From NCBI GenBank assembly GCA_963402885.1, contig OY727098.1, forward strand, positions 21,128,717 through 21,192,716: a stretch of DNA of 64,000 nt. Direction: 5' to 3'. The translations under genes were made by a program, and so were the position numbers. The stretch comes from Antedon bifida (Eukaryota > Echinodermata > Crinoidea > Comatulida > Antedonidae). The notes under the pieces are model-generated. The model was given only the letters and a program-made list of their open reading frames with translations, made no database searches and was not told the DNA's origin. Position 1 is the stretch's first letter; every line of letters begins with the position of its first letter. Positions 1-12,480 of the stretch are shown here, in pieces.

Positions 1-114
1 CGAAATATTAAATTTATTTTAGTTTTTCCAAAAGATTCAAAGTCTTGTAAGGATGTTTGAAATCTACCACAGAGACGAAGAAAGGCAAATAATCATGAAT
101 AACTCTTTGTTTAC

Positions 115-2942
115 CTGAAAGCAAGAATTCTGTGCTCATACTTTTACTTCTTCCCACTCCTCCTCCTCCAAAACCAGATGAAGAGGACGAACTCATTGTC
201 GCAGTTGTGTCTACTACTGCAGGTAGATGCATTGGTAATGGAACGGTTCCGATTAGGACGGGTATACATACAGATGTCTCTTTAGATCGTGAAACTTTTA
301 ATGAAAGCTGGAATATCAAAACACACGATGTTACAGGCTTTAGACAGACTTTATGTTGTACTTTTCTGTAGCTTAATCTACACAATACTACAGTTAAAAA
401 TTAGCATTCAAATTTAAGCCTGGATTACTTAAACCAATGCAACATTGTGGATAATGCGTTATGTAAAATACAAGTGCAAAAATCTATCTGTATTAATGTT
501 TTTGTTATTTAAAAACATCAAAAATATAGCAATGACAACAATTTAACTCGAGTTATCTTCAAGTACGAAGATCCTGTATCTTCCCCTCTCCTCATTTATA
601 TAAAAACAAGCAATATACAGATTACAGTATGAATTGGTTACCTTAAGGTAATATTCGACCTCGATATATTTGCATTTGAATGAAGGTGGAATTGGAGGCA
701 TCTGTAATGCAAAATTACTCCAATTCTGGGTGTCTTTCTTGCTAACCATTTGCAGGTCTTCTGAGGTCACGACTTTGTCGGTGACTTTACTGTTCTCTTC
801 TTGAGAGTACGTTGATTTTTGGTGAAACGATACACTTGGTTTGATTTTCTTATTGGATGAATTCATTATCTCTCCACTGTAAATTAAGCTCTCACCTGTA
901 ATGAATTATACTAATTTATTCTTTGTATAGTTAGATTACACAGTTTAAAAATGTTTATGAACTCTTTAATATTGAGTATTGTGTTTATACTGCCATGTGC
1001 GGATCTCAAATATTATAGAATTACTTTATATTTGTCTTTTTATAAGTGATACCATTATTATTGTTGCTTGAATACCGAAACTGCAAAATGGCCTATTAAA
1101 AGTTGTTTTATTAATCTTCATTTTGCGACAATACATACAATACACTTTAATAAGAGATATTAATTCAGAAAGATTATTGTAATTTAACATGTACACCATA
1201 TACCAAAACGTAGTAGCCTACATGTATCATTTGTTTAGTTAATTCAGTACGTACCTGGTGAATATGATCTTCTTTCTAGTACTAGGTTGAAGTAAAGTTT
1301 CTGTGGTTTTGAACAGCATTTAGCGTTACGTAATACTTTCTCCTTATTTGCACTCATCTTAACCTATGTAAACATATTGTACATATATATTATACTGATC
1401 ATGTCTTAATGACTCTTTATTCAGTTTAATCTGAACATAACCACAGTGATGATGGTAGGAATTTTTAAAAATAAAAAGCTTGCACCGGTGAATCTTGGTT
1501 ATGGGTTGGTGGGGAGAGCTGTTTTCACCGTTTTTATTAACTTTAACATTTAAAAATCAACATATGTTAACAACGAATTGATTACTGTTAATCATCATTA
1601 ATAATACTGATAATGTAGGCCTATGGGTTAATGATGATTATATGATAATTCTACATCAATAAAAAGTAGATGGCATTACAAAAACATGTGACAGGGAACC
1701 TACAATCGGAAAATGTGTTGTCATCCATACGATCTTGAACATCAGTGAACATGCTTTAAACTTTTTTCAGTGTAGTTAAGTAAACATTCGTATTATACTT
1801 ACTGCGTACATTGGGTGTGTCAAATCAACTGTATTTATCACTGTGATAATCTTTCTTGATTTCTTGTCAAAATCAAACATACCAGGATCTATTTCCGCAT
1901 CTAACCAATAACGGATACTTCCATGCTCTCCTTCAAAGGATGTTGGCAAATTACTAAGTTATTACATTTGAAGAAGAAAAAAACAGTCATTATCAAATTC
2001 CATAAAAATTCTTCAGTAGAAACAGTTTTCTTTTCAAATTTTATATTTACTAAATGTATGTTAAGATTAATTTAGATATCATATCAATTATTGAGACCTA
2101 CCTTGACGGTAAAATAAATTCAAATCGAAGATTGTTTTTACCTGGTGCAAATATTGTACTTGCATTAGCTAAATAAAATAGAAAAAAAAACATTTTTACA
2201 GAATTGTAAACCAAATGTATTATTGTATGTCGTTTCGTGCTCTCAATACAATTGATGAAAAAAAACTATTGTAATTAAAAAGTAAATAAATGCCAGTATT
2301 CGAATTAAAAACTTATTAATATACTTTAGCCTTATTACCTTTTTCTATTATACCTTTTTATTTATTAGTTTATCTTTTAAGCCTTATGAAGTAATAACTC
2401 ACAATCTCCCCATATTATCTTATAATCATCGACGTAAATTTCATTATTTGTGTCATCATTTTTATCTTCTTCTTCTTCATCTTCATTATTCTCCCCTTCA
2501 TCGGCTATCTCTTTTCCAATATTCACCTGTTTCAAAATAAGTATATTTGACTTGCATATTTATACTTTTTCCTTAAATTAAGTTGGTACTCTCTCTATAA
2601 TTTTGTCAAAAAGAATTCATTGCGTATAAGAAAATCAGATCCAGTATGATGCTTACTCTTACACGAGTTCAACCGCATCGACTTTGCACAGGAGAGACGA
2701 ATTTAGAGCAAAAATATGAATAATGGTCTTTAAACGTACGTGACACCAATAGCCACAATAACAATAATAACTATATGAATACAGATACATACCATAGATT
2801 TTCCAAACAGATGAATGCTTATTTGTGGAATCTTTGTGGAATTTGCGAGTGTTAAAGACACCGAGCCGCAGATACTTTCACCTACCCTGTAGACGGCCGA
2901 AGAATTGTCTAAGCATATTGATAAATCTTGTATTCGTCCCAT
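115..2942 (-). CDS. Alpha-arrestin (arrestin domain-containing protein), 3' end beyond the left edge
   Basis: Seven coding exons on the minus strand: 2793-2942, 2403-2526, 2102-2168, 1803-1953, 1255-1357, 642-895, 115-307. All have GT donors and AG acceptors and the phases match, giving about 347 residues before the next exon falls outside the window. An in-frame TGA two codons upstream supports the ATG at 2942. Residues 1-165 read as Arrestin_N (hallmarks SFEGEHGSIRYWLDAEID), and residues about 170-320 as Arrestin_C, with SLKVSRSKE followed by VCIPVLIGTVPLP, the usual end of that fold in ARRDC proteins. Family members are adaptors that link membrane cargo to ubiquitin ligases and endocytosis. 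The PPxY motifs that would show this are normally in the C-tail, which is not visible here. Unusual: an acidic insert at about residues 59-75 (mostly E, D, N) in the N-domain, and a Ser/Gly-rich run near residues 325-340. Orthology to a particular ARRDC cannot be decided. Confidence 0.93.
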
Positions 2943-3513
2943 AGCTCAATCAAGTACAAAGCAATACTCATAACAAAGTACGAAACTGTAGATTATATAC
3001 AATATTTTTATTTTGTCTGAACCCATCATGGATGGTTACGCTATCTGAATAGAGAAAAGACAAGCCGTGCCCACATACATATGCCTACGTATCGACGTCA
3101 GGATTCACCTAAACAAAACAACGATTATGTATTTTATTGTCGATCTATAGAGCGGATCAAATATGTAGAGTGGCGACAAGGCCCACTGCTGGACTGAGAT
3201 GATGTACCATTAGAGGCGAGAAAATGCCGATGAAAATGAAGCATGAACCACGATATCTTTACTTGCTGCTATATTTCAGCCAAAGCACAATTTATGTGTC
3301 ATATTCGTTGTTATTTTAAATGTTCATAATGTTTCCACCTTTATTTTGAACAAATATCAATTGTTTATTAAAATATCAAAATATAAATAAAAGAATAAAT
3401 TGTATGAGGACAGGTAAATCTTAATATGTGGCAAAAAAAAACTGGCTGATAAGTTAAATCACAAATTTGCTCCGACACACACAGGCGATCGGAGGAGATA
3501 TCGATTTTTCGTT

Positions 3514-3726
3514 TTGTTGTCTCAGGTACTACGGATTTTTAATTACACAGGTAGGAAGTGCGGTCGTTGTGGTTTTTTAAATTGTTATTTAAAAAAACAT
3601 TATTGTCAAGTTCAAGGATTGTTTGAGACTCGTCGTTCAGATTCACAGCAGAGAGGGCGGTTTAGACGATTATGTGAAAGTCGTAGCTTTCGTTTGAGAC
3701 GTTTAATAAAAAAAAGTTCCGGTTAG
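3514..3726 (+). CDS. Short unassigned ORF, Cys-containing then Arg-rich
   Basis: An open frame of about 70 codons without an ATG at its start (TTG/TTG/TCT at 3514), ending TAG at 3724-3726. It reads GRKCGRCGFLNCYLKKHYC, a CxxC-x5-C-x6-C arrangement, then an Arg/Ser-rich end (RRGRF-like, SFRLRRLIKKSSG). The frame has a balanced composition and is slightly more GC-rich than its surroundings. No family recognised. It may be an exon, a remnant of a mobile or viral element, or chance. There is no clear splice or promoter context. Confidence 0.22.
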   Translation: MLSQVLRIFNYTGRKCGRCGFLNCYLKKHYCQVQGLFETRRSDSQQRGRFRRLCESRSFRLRRLIKKSSG

Positions 3727-3813
3727 TCTGCTTCTTTTTAAATTTAAGTTTTCCTTTTTGATTAATTGTATATTTACTTTCCTTGTTCCTATTACTATAG
3801 GCACTAATAAACA

Positions 3814-3895
3814 TACCGATTGTGGCCGAGTGGTTGAAGGAGCACATGCAAAATGTATGTGATGGTGATATCATGGAAGAAATAAATAGGGCCTA
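3814..3895 (+). repeat. tRNA-Ser/Leu-like box A fragment (SINE head or tRNA relic)
   Basis: TGGCCGAGTGG at 3822-3832 is a perfect type II tRNA D-arm/box A (followed by TTGAAGG). A possible anticodon-arm-like stretch follows, but there is no T-arm/box B GGTTCGAATCC. It is therefore not a functional tRNA; a truncated tRNA-derived SINE is most likely. Confidence 0.35.
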
Positions 3896-4688
3896 AAGTA
3901 TTTATTTCATGGTGGTATCCCGATATTTACACGTCATATTGTGTAGACACAATTATTTAAAGAAAACACAAATTGATACTGCAGTTCATCCATACTTCAT
4001 TATTTATTTATTTTTTCATTATTAAATTCTGCCTTAAGAATATAAAAACAGTTTACTTATCAACATTGGTGTTGTCTTCTAATCTAAGTAAATCAACACC
4101 GATCAGTCGATCAAGTACTGACCAGATAACTAGTTACTAAATGCAATCGTACAAATCTACATAATAAATAAATATAATTTACAAAATATAAAATGCGTAT
4201 AAATTAGAACCTATATACATTAAAAATGCGCTGATATTTACAACGGTACAAAAATTGATGGCAGATAAAAGGCTTTGTCTGATCTCAAACCCTTCTTTTC
4301 AACATGGAAAATACAGGACTAAAAATATTACACAATATTTGATTGGAATTATATAGCTACCATTCCAATAAACGAAACGTGGTGTTATATTGACCGGTTA
4401 AGATAACGCGTCTAGCTGACGTCATTAGATTACACCCAATAAGAAAAAACAGGCCTCATTTTAGTGTCACTTTTGTTACAAACATAACAGTATTTATATT
4501 CACTCTACAAGATTAAAAACTGCTACCGGAGATATAATATATTTCCATTTGTTGTGCTTTGTAATATAAAAGATATTGTATTTATATCGGTATGTATTTG
4601 TGTAGGTGTCATAAAAGATTTCAGATACTCTAGGCTTGGAAATGCTCGGAGATCGCATTCCAATTTATAGACGTCTCTGAAGCTGAAT

Positions 4689-5361
4689 CTACATTTGGCA
4701 TTCCAAAACTTCATAATACTCTTCGTCGTGCTTTAGCTCTTCGTAATCGTTTGAAGCATTTGACAGTCCTTTACTAAGTTTATCCCTCAAAGAAGATAAT
4801 GAAGATTTTCGACGTTGATTGTTTTTCGCCACAAAACTTGGTTGATGAGCCAATCCATTGTCGTCTGCGTTCCTGACAACGTCAGGCATTGTGGCATACT
4901 CTGACAACTGTGAATATGTTTGATCTGCTGGTGATAGGGTAAAATATACAGGTGACACCGGGGAGTCGGTGTTAGTTAAATTGTGATTAATACGTGAATT
5001 TCGAGATAAACTGCAGTCTGGTAGGTCTTCCACATCTTCGTATGTTGCGTCAATATTAACACTGTTTCTATATGGCTGTTCTTCTTTAGCTTCTTTTGGT
5101 AAGGATGGTAGACGTGGCAATGACTTCCCACGTTCTATGGGTGTCATTCGTTGTTGAAATTGTATTCCTTGTTGTGTCTTCGGGTTGCTGGTAAGATCTA
5201 TGGCACCTAGTTCAGCAGAATTGTTCAAACCGCCCTCTTTAGGCTTGGTTAGTGTCATATAACCTGATGTTGTCATCAGTCCGGATTTTGATTCTTGAAA
5301 ACGTTTGCGTTTAGTTTCAGCGGCAACTATTTCCACTTGCACTTTCTTCTTGCGACGATTT
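4689..5361 (-). CDS. MAM-A last exon: cytoplasmic tail with two consensus ITAMs
   Basis: This exon encodes residues 272-494. Tyrosine motifs in order: SGYMTL (Y305, ITIM-type [SIVL]xYxxL), YEDV (Y378), YFTLSPADQTYSQL (Y410/Y420, 4905-4946) and YEELKHDEEYYEVL (Y477/Y487, 4704-4745). The last two fit YxxL-x6-YxxL exactly, the ITAM consensus for Syk-family tandem SH2 domains. KSLPRLP fits a class I SH3 ligand (+xxPxxP), and RRKSS fits a basophilic kinase site. The exon starts with one base that completes an Arg codon from the transmembrane exon. Phosphorylation and SH2 binding are predictions from pattern only, and a Tyr-rich tail can produce such patterns by chance. Confidence 0.88.
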
Positions 5362-8300
5362 CTGAGAAATAAAAATACAGAGTTCATGATTATACAGATG
5401 TTTACAAGATTTATATCATTGTTTTTGTTAACTATAATTAAATTCTTCAAAGTTACTATATTATTTTGGAAACAAACGAACGTTTGTCTGATTATTTAAA
5501 CTGCATTACAGTTTACACTGGTTTCTCTCTTTCTAAAATAACAGTATCGATAACAGTTCAAAACTCAATCCAAATCGTCTCTTGATTTCAAAATGTAATT
5601 TGTATAGAATGTTCAGGAAATGTAACTGTTTAGTTTACGTTATACAATACGCGACTTAAAAACTATACCAACCTTCTTAGCAAGCAACAGTGAATTATAA
5701 TGCTCATAATGATAATGAAAACCAAACCAATGATGATTCCAATTAAAATCACAATCAAGCTATCATTGTCTGAAGAATACAATACAAATTATACATTCAT
5801 TATTAAAATTTAATTTTCGAATATACTTCCTGATTGTCAGGTACTGTATTTTTTAAAGACATAATCATGTTCTTTTTATTCGTAATCATATGTATCATCA
5901 AGAAATGAAAATGAAATGAAAAATTGTTTTCATTGAAGCTGAAAGTTGAAGGTGAAATGTATATCACGGAACCCATAGTGAGAATAATTTGAATACAATT
6001 TGAGTTTATTGGTTCACGAATGAGGTCAAATTATACTGTAGGCCTATATTACATACTGTATAGTTTTCAGCAATACATCTTAACTTAACTGTCAGAAATG
6101 TTTTAGGCCCTATGCTTAGTCAATGTGTAATAATACATAATAATATTCTATAGAAATTCCTGGTGATTTGAAACCTACTATTTGTGTAACATTCTGTAAA
6201 GAAATGATGGAATGATTGGAATATTACTATTAAACTCTGTAAAATAATTGTTGATATAATTTTCACTTAAAGTTTGATACAATTTAGGCACGCGTGTGTT
6301 TTTTTTCCCAAACCATTGTAACATGTCTGATGTCGGAAAGGCGGTAGATTACAAGTAGGTTGTTCACATTGCGTTTCCTTTGTTTACTCTGCTGGGACGA
6401 CAACAATTATTACGACAATAGTGGGTTTTATATTGCATACAATAAGGCAATAGACCTTGCGATTGTGGGTTTATGAAATGATCCACTTTCTTTCAGACAA
6501 TTAATTTATTCACCATCTGGTATATCCCATGGCATCAGTCAAGTAGTTTTCAGTTTATAATACTTTAGTAAGAAAGAGATAATACACTTAATACTAAGTT
6601 AATTAGGTGATTTATTTTCAATATTTGTCTAAGTATCTACTTTTTTGCCAGTTTAATTTTCTTTAAATTGACTAACTGCAATTTGCAAAAAGGGACACGA
6701 TTCGTTAAAAGAGACTATATGTACAAGTGTGTTTGTTAAAAGGAACCGTCTACAATTGTATAGTTAAAAGGGACAATCTACAAACAAGTAGTGTTAGTTA
6801 AAATAAGAATTTTATCGGATTAAATGCATTTTTGTAAACTTTCTTTGGGTCACCAAAATATCAACTTGATCATAAACGCTGAAACCACCTGAAGTAGATC
6901 TAAATAATAACTTAATGACTAAGGCCTCAGCACATTCGACTTGTTTCTGGGAGTAACAATTTTAGTGATACAGCCTACAGTATTTATTGAGCAAAAAAAA
7001 GTAGCATTTAGGTTTAATTATTCTTTTAATATGATATACTGCTTGATTCGATATTAGGAAATGATATGCGTTTTGTTGGTAGGCGGTCAAGGGTATATTG
7101 TCACAACAATAAGTGAGATTTACCAGTTTCACGTCATCAACTAATTCACTCACTTCAAAGTTCGTAATATTACTACTTCTATTGATAACATAGTTATAGT
7201 AAATACCGCATTCAACAAGAGCGATATTGATGTTAAATGTTACAATGATAATTTACATAAAGGTTTTACTTTATTGTGTATGTATGTGTTTTCAAATTAC
7301 GTTTTTAGGGATTTATTGCTGTTTGACTGGCAGCAGTAGGCCTATTGTATTTTTACTCTCCCAGATTTCCTCATTCTTTCCACTCACTAAGATTTAGAGT
7401 TCACCTATGCCTGTAAATCTAAAAAGTAAAATGAATTTTATCTCATATGGATTTCGATCAGAGTGTCTGACCAAATGTATGTGTTCTTGGGATAGTGTAG
7501 GCCTATTCTATGTTTCGACCTACCAGTAACATAATCAACATCGTCAATCTTAACCAGTCCAGGACTTTTACAAAACCGGGTACCCTGGTATGTGCTTAGA
7601 GGTAATAGGGGCTACCTAGATCTTAGAATTATCCAAAAACTAAACTATACCTTTGGTTGTTGAATCTGGGAAGTTTGTAGTTACATCTGAGCTATTTTGT
7701 GACGTCAGTGATGACGTGCCAAGCACAGAAATGTGTTCTTTGGTTAAAGTTGGATCGGCAGTTATCGGTGATTGTGTTGTTGGTCCTTCAGTCACTAATT
7801 AAAAAAATTACAGACTTTAATTCATTAACAGTAAGTAAAGTAACAAAATTGACATTATTAGGAAAAATAAACAGAATTGAAAAATATAATTGAGAAAATT
7901 AGGCCTATTTACTATTTTTTTACGTGGATTGAAAATAAGAAAACTATCTTTTCGGGTTTTCATGCTTATTAATTAAGTATAGTAGTGGTACTGGGCATAA
8001 GCAGGTACCATGTATTAATTAAACCTAATAGGCATACGGATTTGCTTTAAATTTTAACTATTTTATTGATATATTATTATTCATTATTATACGTTGATGA
8101 ATTTAAACTTTGTCATACTGAATATAACATAAAGTCGTACAATGTCAAGCTACCCTAATTATTTACATAATACTTACACACATGACCACTTCGAACCACG
8201 ATATCATCAAGGGCTACACCACAATTACTACCGTTTACGGTTGCTTCAAAATATATCTGTCGAAAAAAATTTTCAGTGTTTGTAGTATATTTAAAAAAAT

Positions 8301-11300
8301 AATTACATAAAACATATGAATACAAAGTATATAAATGTGACCAAAAAGCATTATTAAGTTAGGCCCTAGTTAGTAGAAGTAAAATACTCGTCTCACTAAA
8401 CAAAATACCCAATACAAAAGTATAATTTATTATAAGGCCTATTATCGGTGAAATTATAGAAAACAAAGTCTTTAATCATTTGGAAATGACATAGTGTGTA
8501 ACTCTTCTTCCACAAGAAAAAAAATACATTGTAGTTTTCACAACAAAAAGAATAATCTAACTTAAAATAAGTTTAAACATATAACACACGACATCATTTA
8601 CATTCTAGATAAATCATGAATGATTCCACCGAACTTTCGAGTTAAAATAACGAGTGTGAGGCTTAACTGCCTTAAAATGTCTTGATATGTTTCGAGAAAC
8701 TATTCTCATCATCAGAACAGAAAACAATGCCTAGAGTATTTATATACCAATAGGACATGGTTGTATGAAAATGAGGAAGTAATTAGCATGATAAAACAAC
8801 AAAGAACGTAGGCTGTTCTGATGATTTACATTTTACTTTTAAAATATAACGAACTGTCTATTTTGACAACTAAAATAAATGAATATATGGAAATAAATTA
8901 ATATTACACACATTGTTTTCTCAATAATTAATGTTTGTGTCAAAATGTTCAACGTGGAATATTTATCTAGCGACAGGTCTACAGAATAACAGAAAGGTAA
9001 TCTCGTCTCTGTCTCTCATAGAGTATTCGATGAATGTTGCTGAGGGCGAAATACCCTGACAAAAATAACGTCATAGTGTGCAAATACAATATTGGGTAAT
9101 GTTTAGTCTAAGAGCATTGTGTATCCGGCGATGGATAGTTTTAACGGCTATGTTGTGGTGAACTATATGACATATCACAACAATAATTATATTGGCATTC
9201 ATGTTAATGACTCCGATTTGCGAGTGTTGTTCTTCATTTCCGCGTATTTCTACCAGAATTAATAATTTTAATCATCAATCGTTAGTGACATGACGTTGTT
9301 TACTTTTATCATTAAAAGTCAATGTATAAATATTGTTAGGGTTATTTGAGTTTATTCCGGCCAACGAACGCTCGACTTTATTTCGCCTTCTTAGGCCACC
9401 GGTCCATAGAAGAAAATAACAATATCATTAACAGATATCTTTAATAGAGAGCATATTTATTTTGTATGAACAAATATAAATACATTAAACAAAAACAAAA
9501 TATCTTTAAAAAAGAATGAATCTATAACATGTGGTGTGTTGATTTTCTTTCTGTAGGCCTATTGTGTACAACAATGGGCAGACAAAAAATGGTAGATAGA
9601 TCTTCCACCATACAAATCGCAAGCATTAATATAGTTTAATCAGTATCTAGCGACTAAACAAATTGTATATGCTTAAATATGTTCATGTGATTACTATAAT
9701 TTTATATTTGTGTTTTTTAATTTGACCAAAGAAATATATTATATTCAAGCGTAGTTTATCTTGTACATTACAGGTGGTTACTTTCAGTCTTTCAACAATA
9801 TATGCTTCCATACCTTGATTGAGCTATGCATATATCATAGCAAAATATGTGTTTTTTAGGCCTACCCTTTGCTCAACTATTGGATTTGTGATACTGATTA
9901 AATGAGAGAAAAGATGATATCACGATTGAATAAAATCAAGAACTCTTACATGGATATGATCATCATTTAAAAACTCACTTACCTTAAATGATTCCTGACA
10001 ATTCAAATATATATTTGTTGTGATCCACCTATCAAGCTTATCGCCCGTTCTTTTCCATATTGCCCTTGTTTCATTTCCACAAGTAAATACTTTTAGTTTG
10101 GGATACTCAAGTTGAACAGGTTCGTTTAGATCCCACATGTAATAGGAAAAGGTCAATGTACCCTTTCCCGATGGAAGCTCTAACTCTGGTATATTTGCTA
10201 TTGATGTGTAAACACCGCTTTCCCGGTTCCAAGAATGCAGCACTATAAATAAACCTGTAAAATAGATCTTAATTTAGTACAGTTCACATGGCATGGAAAT
10301 AGCATTTGAATTTCGTTGTTAATATAGGTATGCTTGATTGTTATTTATAACACACTCGAGTGACTATCTGATTGACTAATTTCGTATTACGTGTTGTTCA
10401 GTATCATTTCGTAGTAAATGTAGATAAACACACTTCTGTGTTGGGCTATTGGTTCATGGTTTTCTCTTTTTTCTCCTTTTTTAATAAATAAATAACTTTA
10501 ATGAATTTCTATTTCACGGTAAAAGTTCTATTTTATGGTTTTATGAAAAACGTTAGGTTGGTGACTGCTCAAAAACAGTATAGGTCCTAACTTAATTGTA
10601 AGGTACAGGGAATTCCTAAAAGAAGTTGTACTGATTTTATTTACCTTTGACATCCGAATTATCTCTGATTGGTGGTTGTTTGTTAAATTGTGTAAGTGAC
10701 CAGTGCAACACCGATGCAGTTCGTACGTCGATTTTAATTTCGCATTGTGTGATATTTTGTAGGTTGCATTCGTATAATACTATAAAAAAAAATAACATAG
10801 GCCTAATTATAAAATTAGAAAAAGGAAATACTCGTGTAATCGATATGAGAATAAAAACGAACACAAGAAAATAAATGAGTACTTTAGCATATTAATAAAA
10901 TTCAAATAAACCTTAATTAAACATTATTTTAGATATATAAATTACAGAAAAAAACAAAGTACTTATGTCAAATTTAAAAAAATGCAAAATGAAACATCCG
11001 GTGTCCTAGGGGAAATTATTGAATTCTAAGCTAAAATGTTCATTATAGTAAAATGTTATAGAGATTATGATTTCATATTTGCATGAAATATGGTACGGGG
11101 CGATTTTGTATGAATAATACTATTAGATATCCTCGAAAACAAAACAACAAATGGTCAACATGATGATTCAGTCAGGTAAATTGAAAAATAAAACATCGAG
11201 TGAAAAATAGCACAGCGTCTGACCACAGGTGTGGACCACCAAGGATTTAATAATATTATTACAGTAGGCTACGTGGTTGACGATAATATCACCAAGAAAT

Positions 11301-11774
11301 TTCACGATATCAAGGGAAAGACGTTAGACCTTCTACTAATAAATAATTGCTTGTTGATTTCAAATAACATTTCTTTCAAAGGGTACCTCCCTTCTGCGGG
11401 TTACACATCTCAAGTACAACGTCCGGTTCTGATTTGTATTGCAGGGTTTAGGCCTAATTGAAAAATAATTTAAATATAGGCCTATATTTATATTTGATAG
11501 GCCTAAATAAAACAAGATATGAATTCTAATATTAATTAGTCTCATACCATGTTCAAACGCTGAAACTGGTGTGTTGTATGTATAAATATGTTTCCTGTTT
11601 GAAGCAGATGGTATTAGATAAAAAATATCCGAGTTTAAGACTACAAAGTTGATAAATTAATAAGATAGCCTACTCACCCGATCCATATGTATCTATTATT
11701 GCAGTAGTTTTATCACAATTTACCTGAAGATAAATACTGGAAATTATTAACACAGCAAACACAAACATGTCCAT
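4689..11774 (-). CDS. MAM-A: single-pass MAM-domain receptor with tyrosine-motif (ITAM-like) cytoplasmic tail
   Basis: Seven coding exons: 11678-11774, 10645-10779, 9983-10242, 8178-8256, 7651-7794, 5673-5769, 4689-5361. The sum is 1485 nt, 494 aa plus TAG, and all junctions keep frame. Order: signal peptide (residues 1-20, ends LQVNC); one MAM domain (about 36-190: two Cys in CNLQNITQC, LTFSYYMWDL, the core IYFEATVNG, then VALDDIVV); Ser/Thr-rich stalk (191-238); transmembrane helix (about 242-264) followed by the basic stop RRNRRKKK; tail 271-494 with nine tyrosines. MAM domains mediate extracellular protein contacts, for example in receptor phosphatases and neuropilin. The tail suggests SH2-based signalling at the plasma membrane. 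The neighbour MAM-B is a paralogue in the same orientation. Introns are short (0.3-1.9 kb). The last MAM cysteine is lost if the donor after GHV is used as modelled. Function is inferred from domains only. Confidence 0.93.
6687..6805. repeat. Degenerate tandem repeat, about 45-bp unit
   Basis: Four imperfect copies built around GTTAAAAGGGACAATCTACAA, lying in the intron of MAM-A between exons 5 and 6. Noncoding. Confidence 0.6.
8640..8720 (-). ncRNA. Degenerate hammerhead-ribozyme-like motif
   Basis: Minus strand: CTGATGA (8709-8715), a single T, a 5-bp helix GAGAA/TTCTC with loop TAGT (8694-8707), then GAAA (8690-8693). This is the conserved CUGAUGA-helix II-GAAA core of hammerhead ribozymes, with one extra base before helix II. 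Helices I and III are weak as far as I can fold by eye. It is probably the relic of a retroelement of the kind that carries hammerheads (Penelope-like or retrozyme). Confidence 0.35.
9983..10779 (-). CDS. MAM-A exons 2-3 encoding most of the MAM domain
   Basis: Exon 2 (10645-10779) and exon 3 (9983-10242) are separated by a 402-base intron. Exon 2 carries the start of the domain (CNLQNITQC, then the tryptophan of VLHWSLTQF). Exon 3 carries the central strands: GVYTSI, LTFSYYMWDL, LKVFTCGNE, IWKRTGD-LDRWITTNIYLNC. Exon 4 (8178-8256) closes the fold. In the paralogue MAM-B the part matching exon 3 is split by a phase-0 intron between LK and VYAC, which is absent here between LK and VFTC. Confidence 0.9.
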
Positions 11775-12386
11775 TTCAATCGAGTTCCTCAAAAACAGAA
11801 TGATATATTGTCGTAAAATAATAATAATCCGTGAATGATCGTTTGTAGTCGCTAATCTTACTGCTTAATATTTAACAACGACAGTACGTCACACGCTTCT
11901 AATCCATCAAGACCATGAACTTCACTCCTCCTCTCATTTGCATATTGCCATATATGGTAGTTACGACGGATTACTCAGCATGGCAGAAGCTGCAATCCTT
12001 CTGGCGATGGTGTGCGATTTCATTTTCTTGACTCAATTATCGCCCATAAAAACTCCAATCAAAAAACAAAATGATTTCGTTACCATTTCCAAGTTGACGA
12101 GTTTTCTTTCGTAATAAACTACGCCGTAAGACCGTTAACCGTTAGGTTCATGATCTTGATTTCAATGTCAGACAAAGAGTCACGTAATCTCATGCGATAA
12201 AAGATATGCCGAATGGGGGTGGGGAAAGACGTAAGTACAACAATTATAAACTAATACTGTATACCATTTTTTCAAGGACTAAATACTTTCGTTGTTGGTA
12301 GCTTAATTTCATATTAAATCGTTTCGAACAACGTCACTCCTTTAAATCATATACTAATCTTGTAATACATATTCATGTATTTTTAG

Positions 12387-12480
12387 TCGTGGCAAACGCG
12401 ACTCTACAGCTCACTATTTCGGTCGGTTGGTCGGTCGGTCGGTAAACACTAACTCAAATTTGAACACGCGACTGCAGCCA
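12387..12480 (+). repeat. Dispersed repeat with GTCGGT core, copy 1
   Basis: GCGACTCTACAGCTCACTAT is followed by (GGTC/GGTTGGTC)n and ends near another CGCGACT. The same arrangement on the opposite strand occurs at 58465-58590, so this is a dispersed family rather than a lone microsatellite. Confidence 0.6.

Larger units (their letters stand above)
2943..4688. other. Intergenic region between the alpha-arrestin gene and MAM-A
   Basis: It contains the 5' flank of the arrestin gene and the 3' flank/UTR of MAM-A (both transcribed leftwards). AT-rich. It holds the short ORF at 3514-3726 and a tRNA-like box A segment near 3822, described separately. I see no further gene. Confidence 0.6.

Noticed and set aside
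132..371. Plus-strand 79-aa ORF
   Set aside because: Antisense shadow of the alpha-arrestin exon 115-307.
3814..3895. Functional tRNA-Ser/Leu gene
   Set aside because: Only the D-arm/box A is intact; no T-arm or acceptor pairing.
4689..5450. Stand-alone 253-aa protein
   Set aside because: Its first part (5362-5450) is intron; the real exon starts at 5361 after an AG acceptor and continues the MAM-A transmembrane exon.
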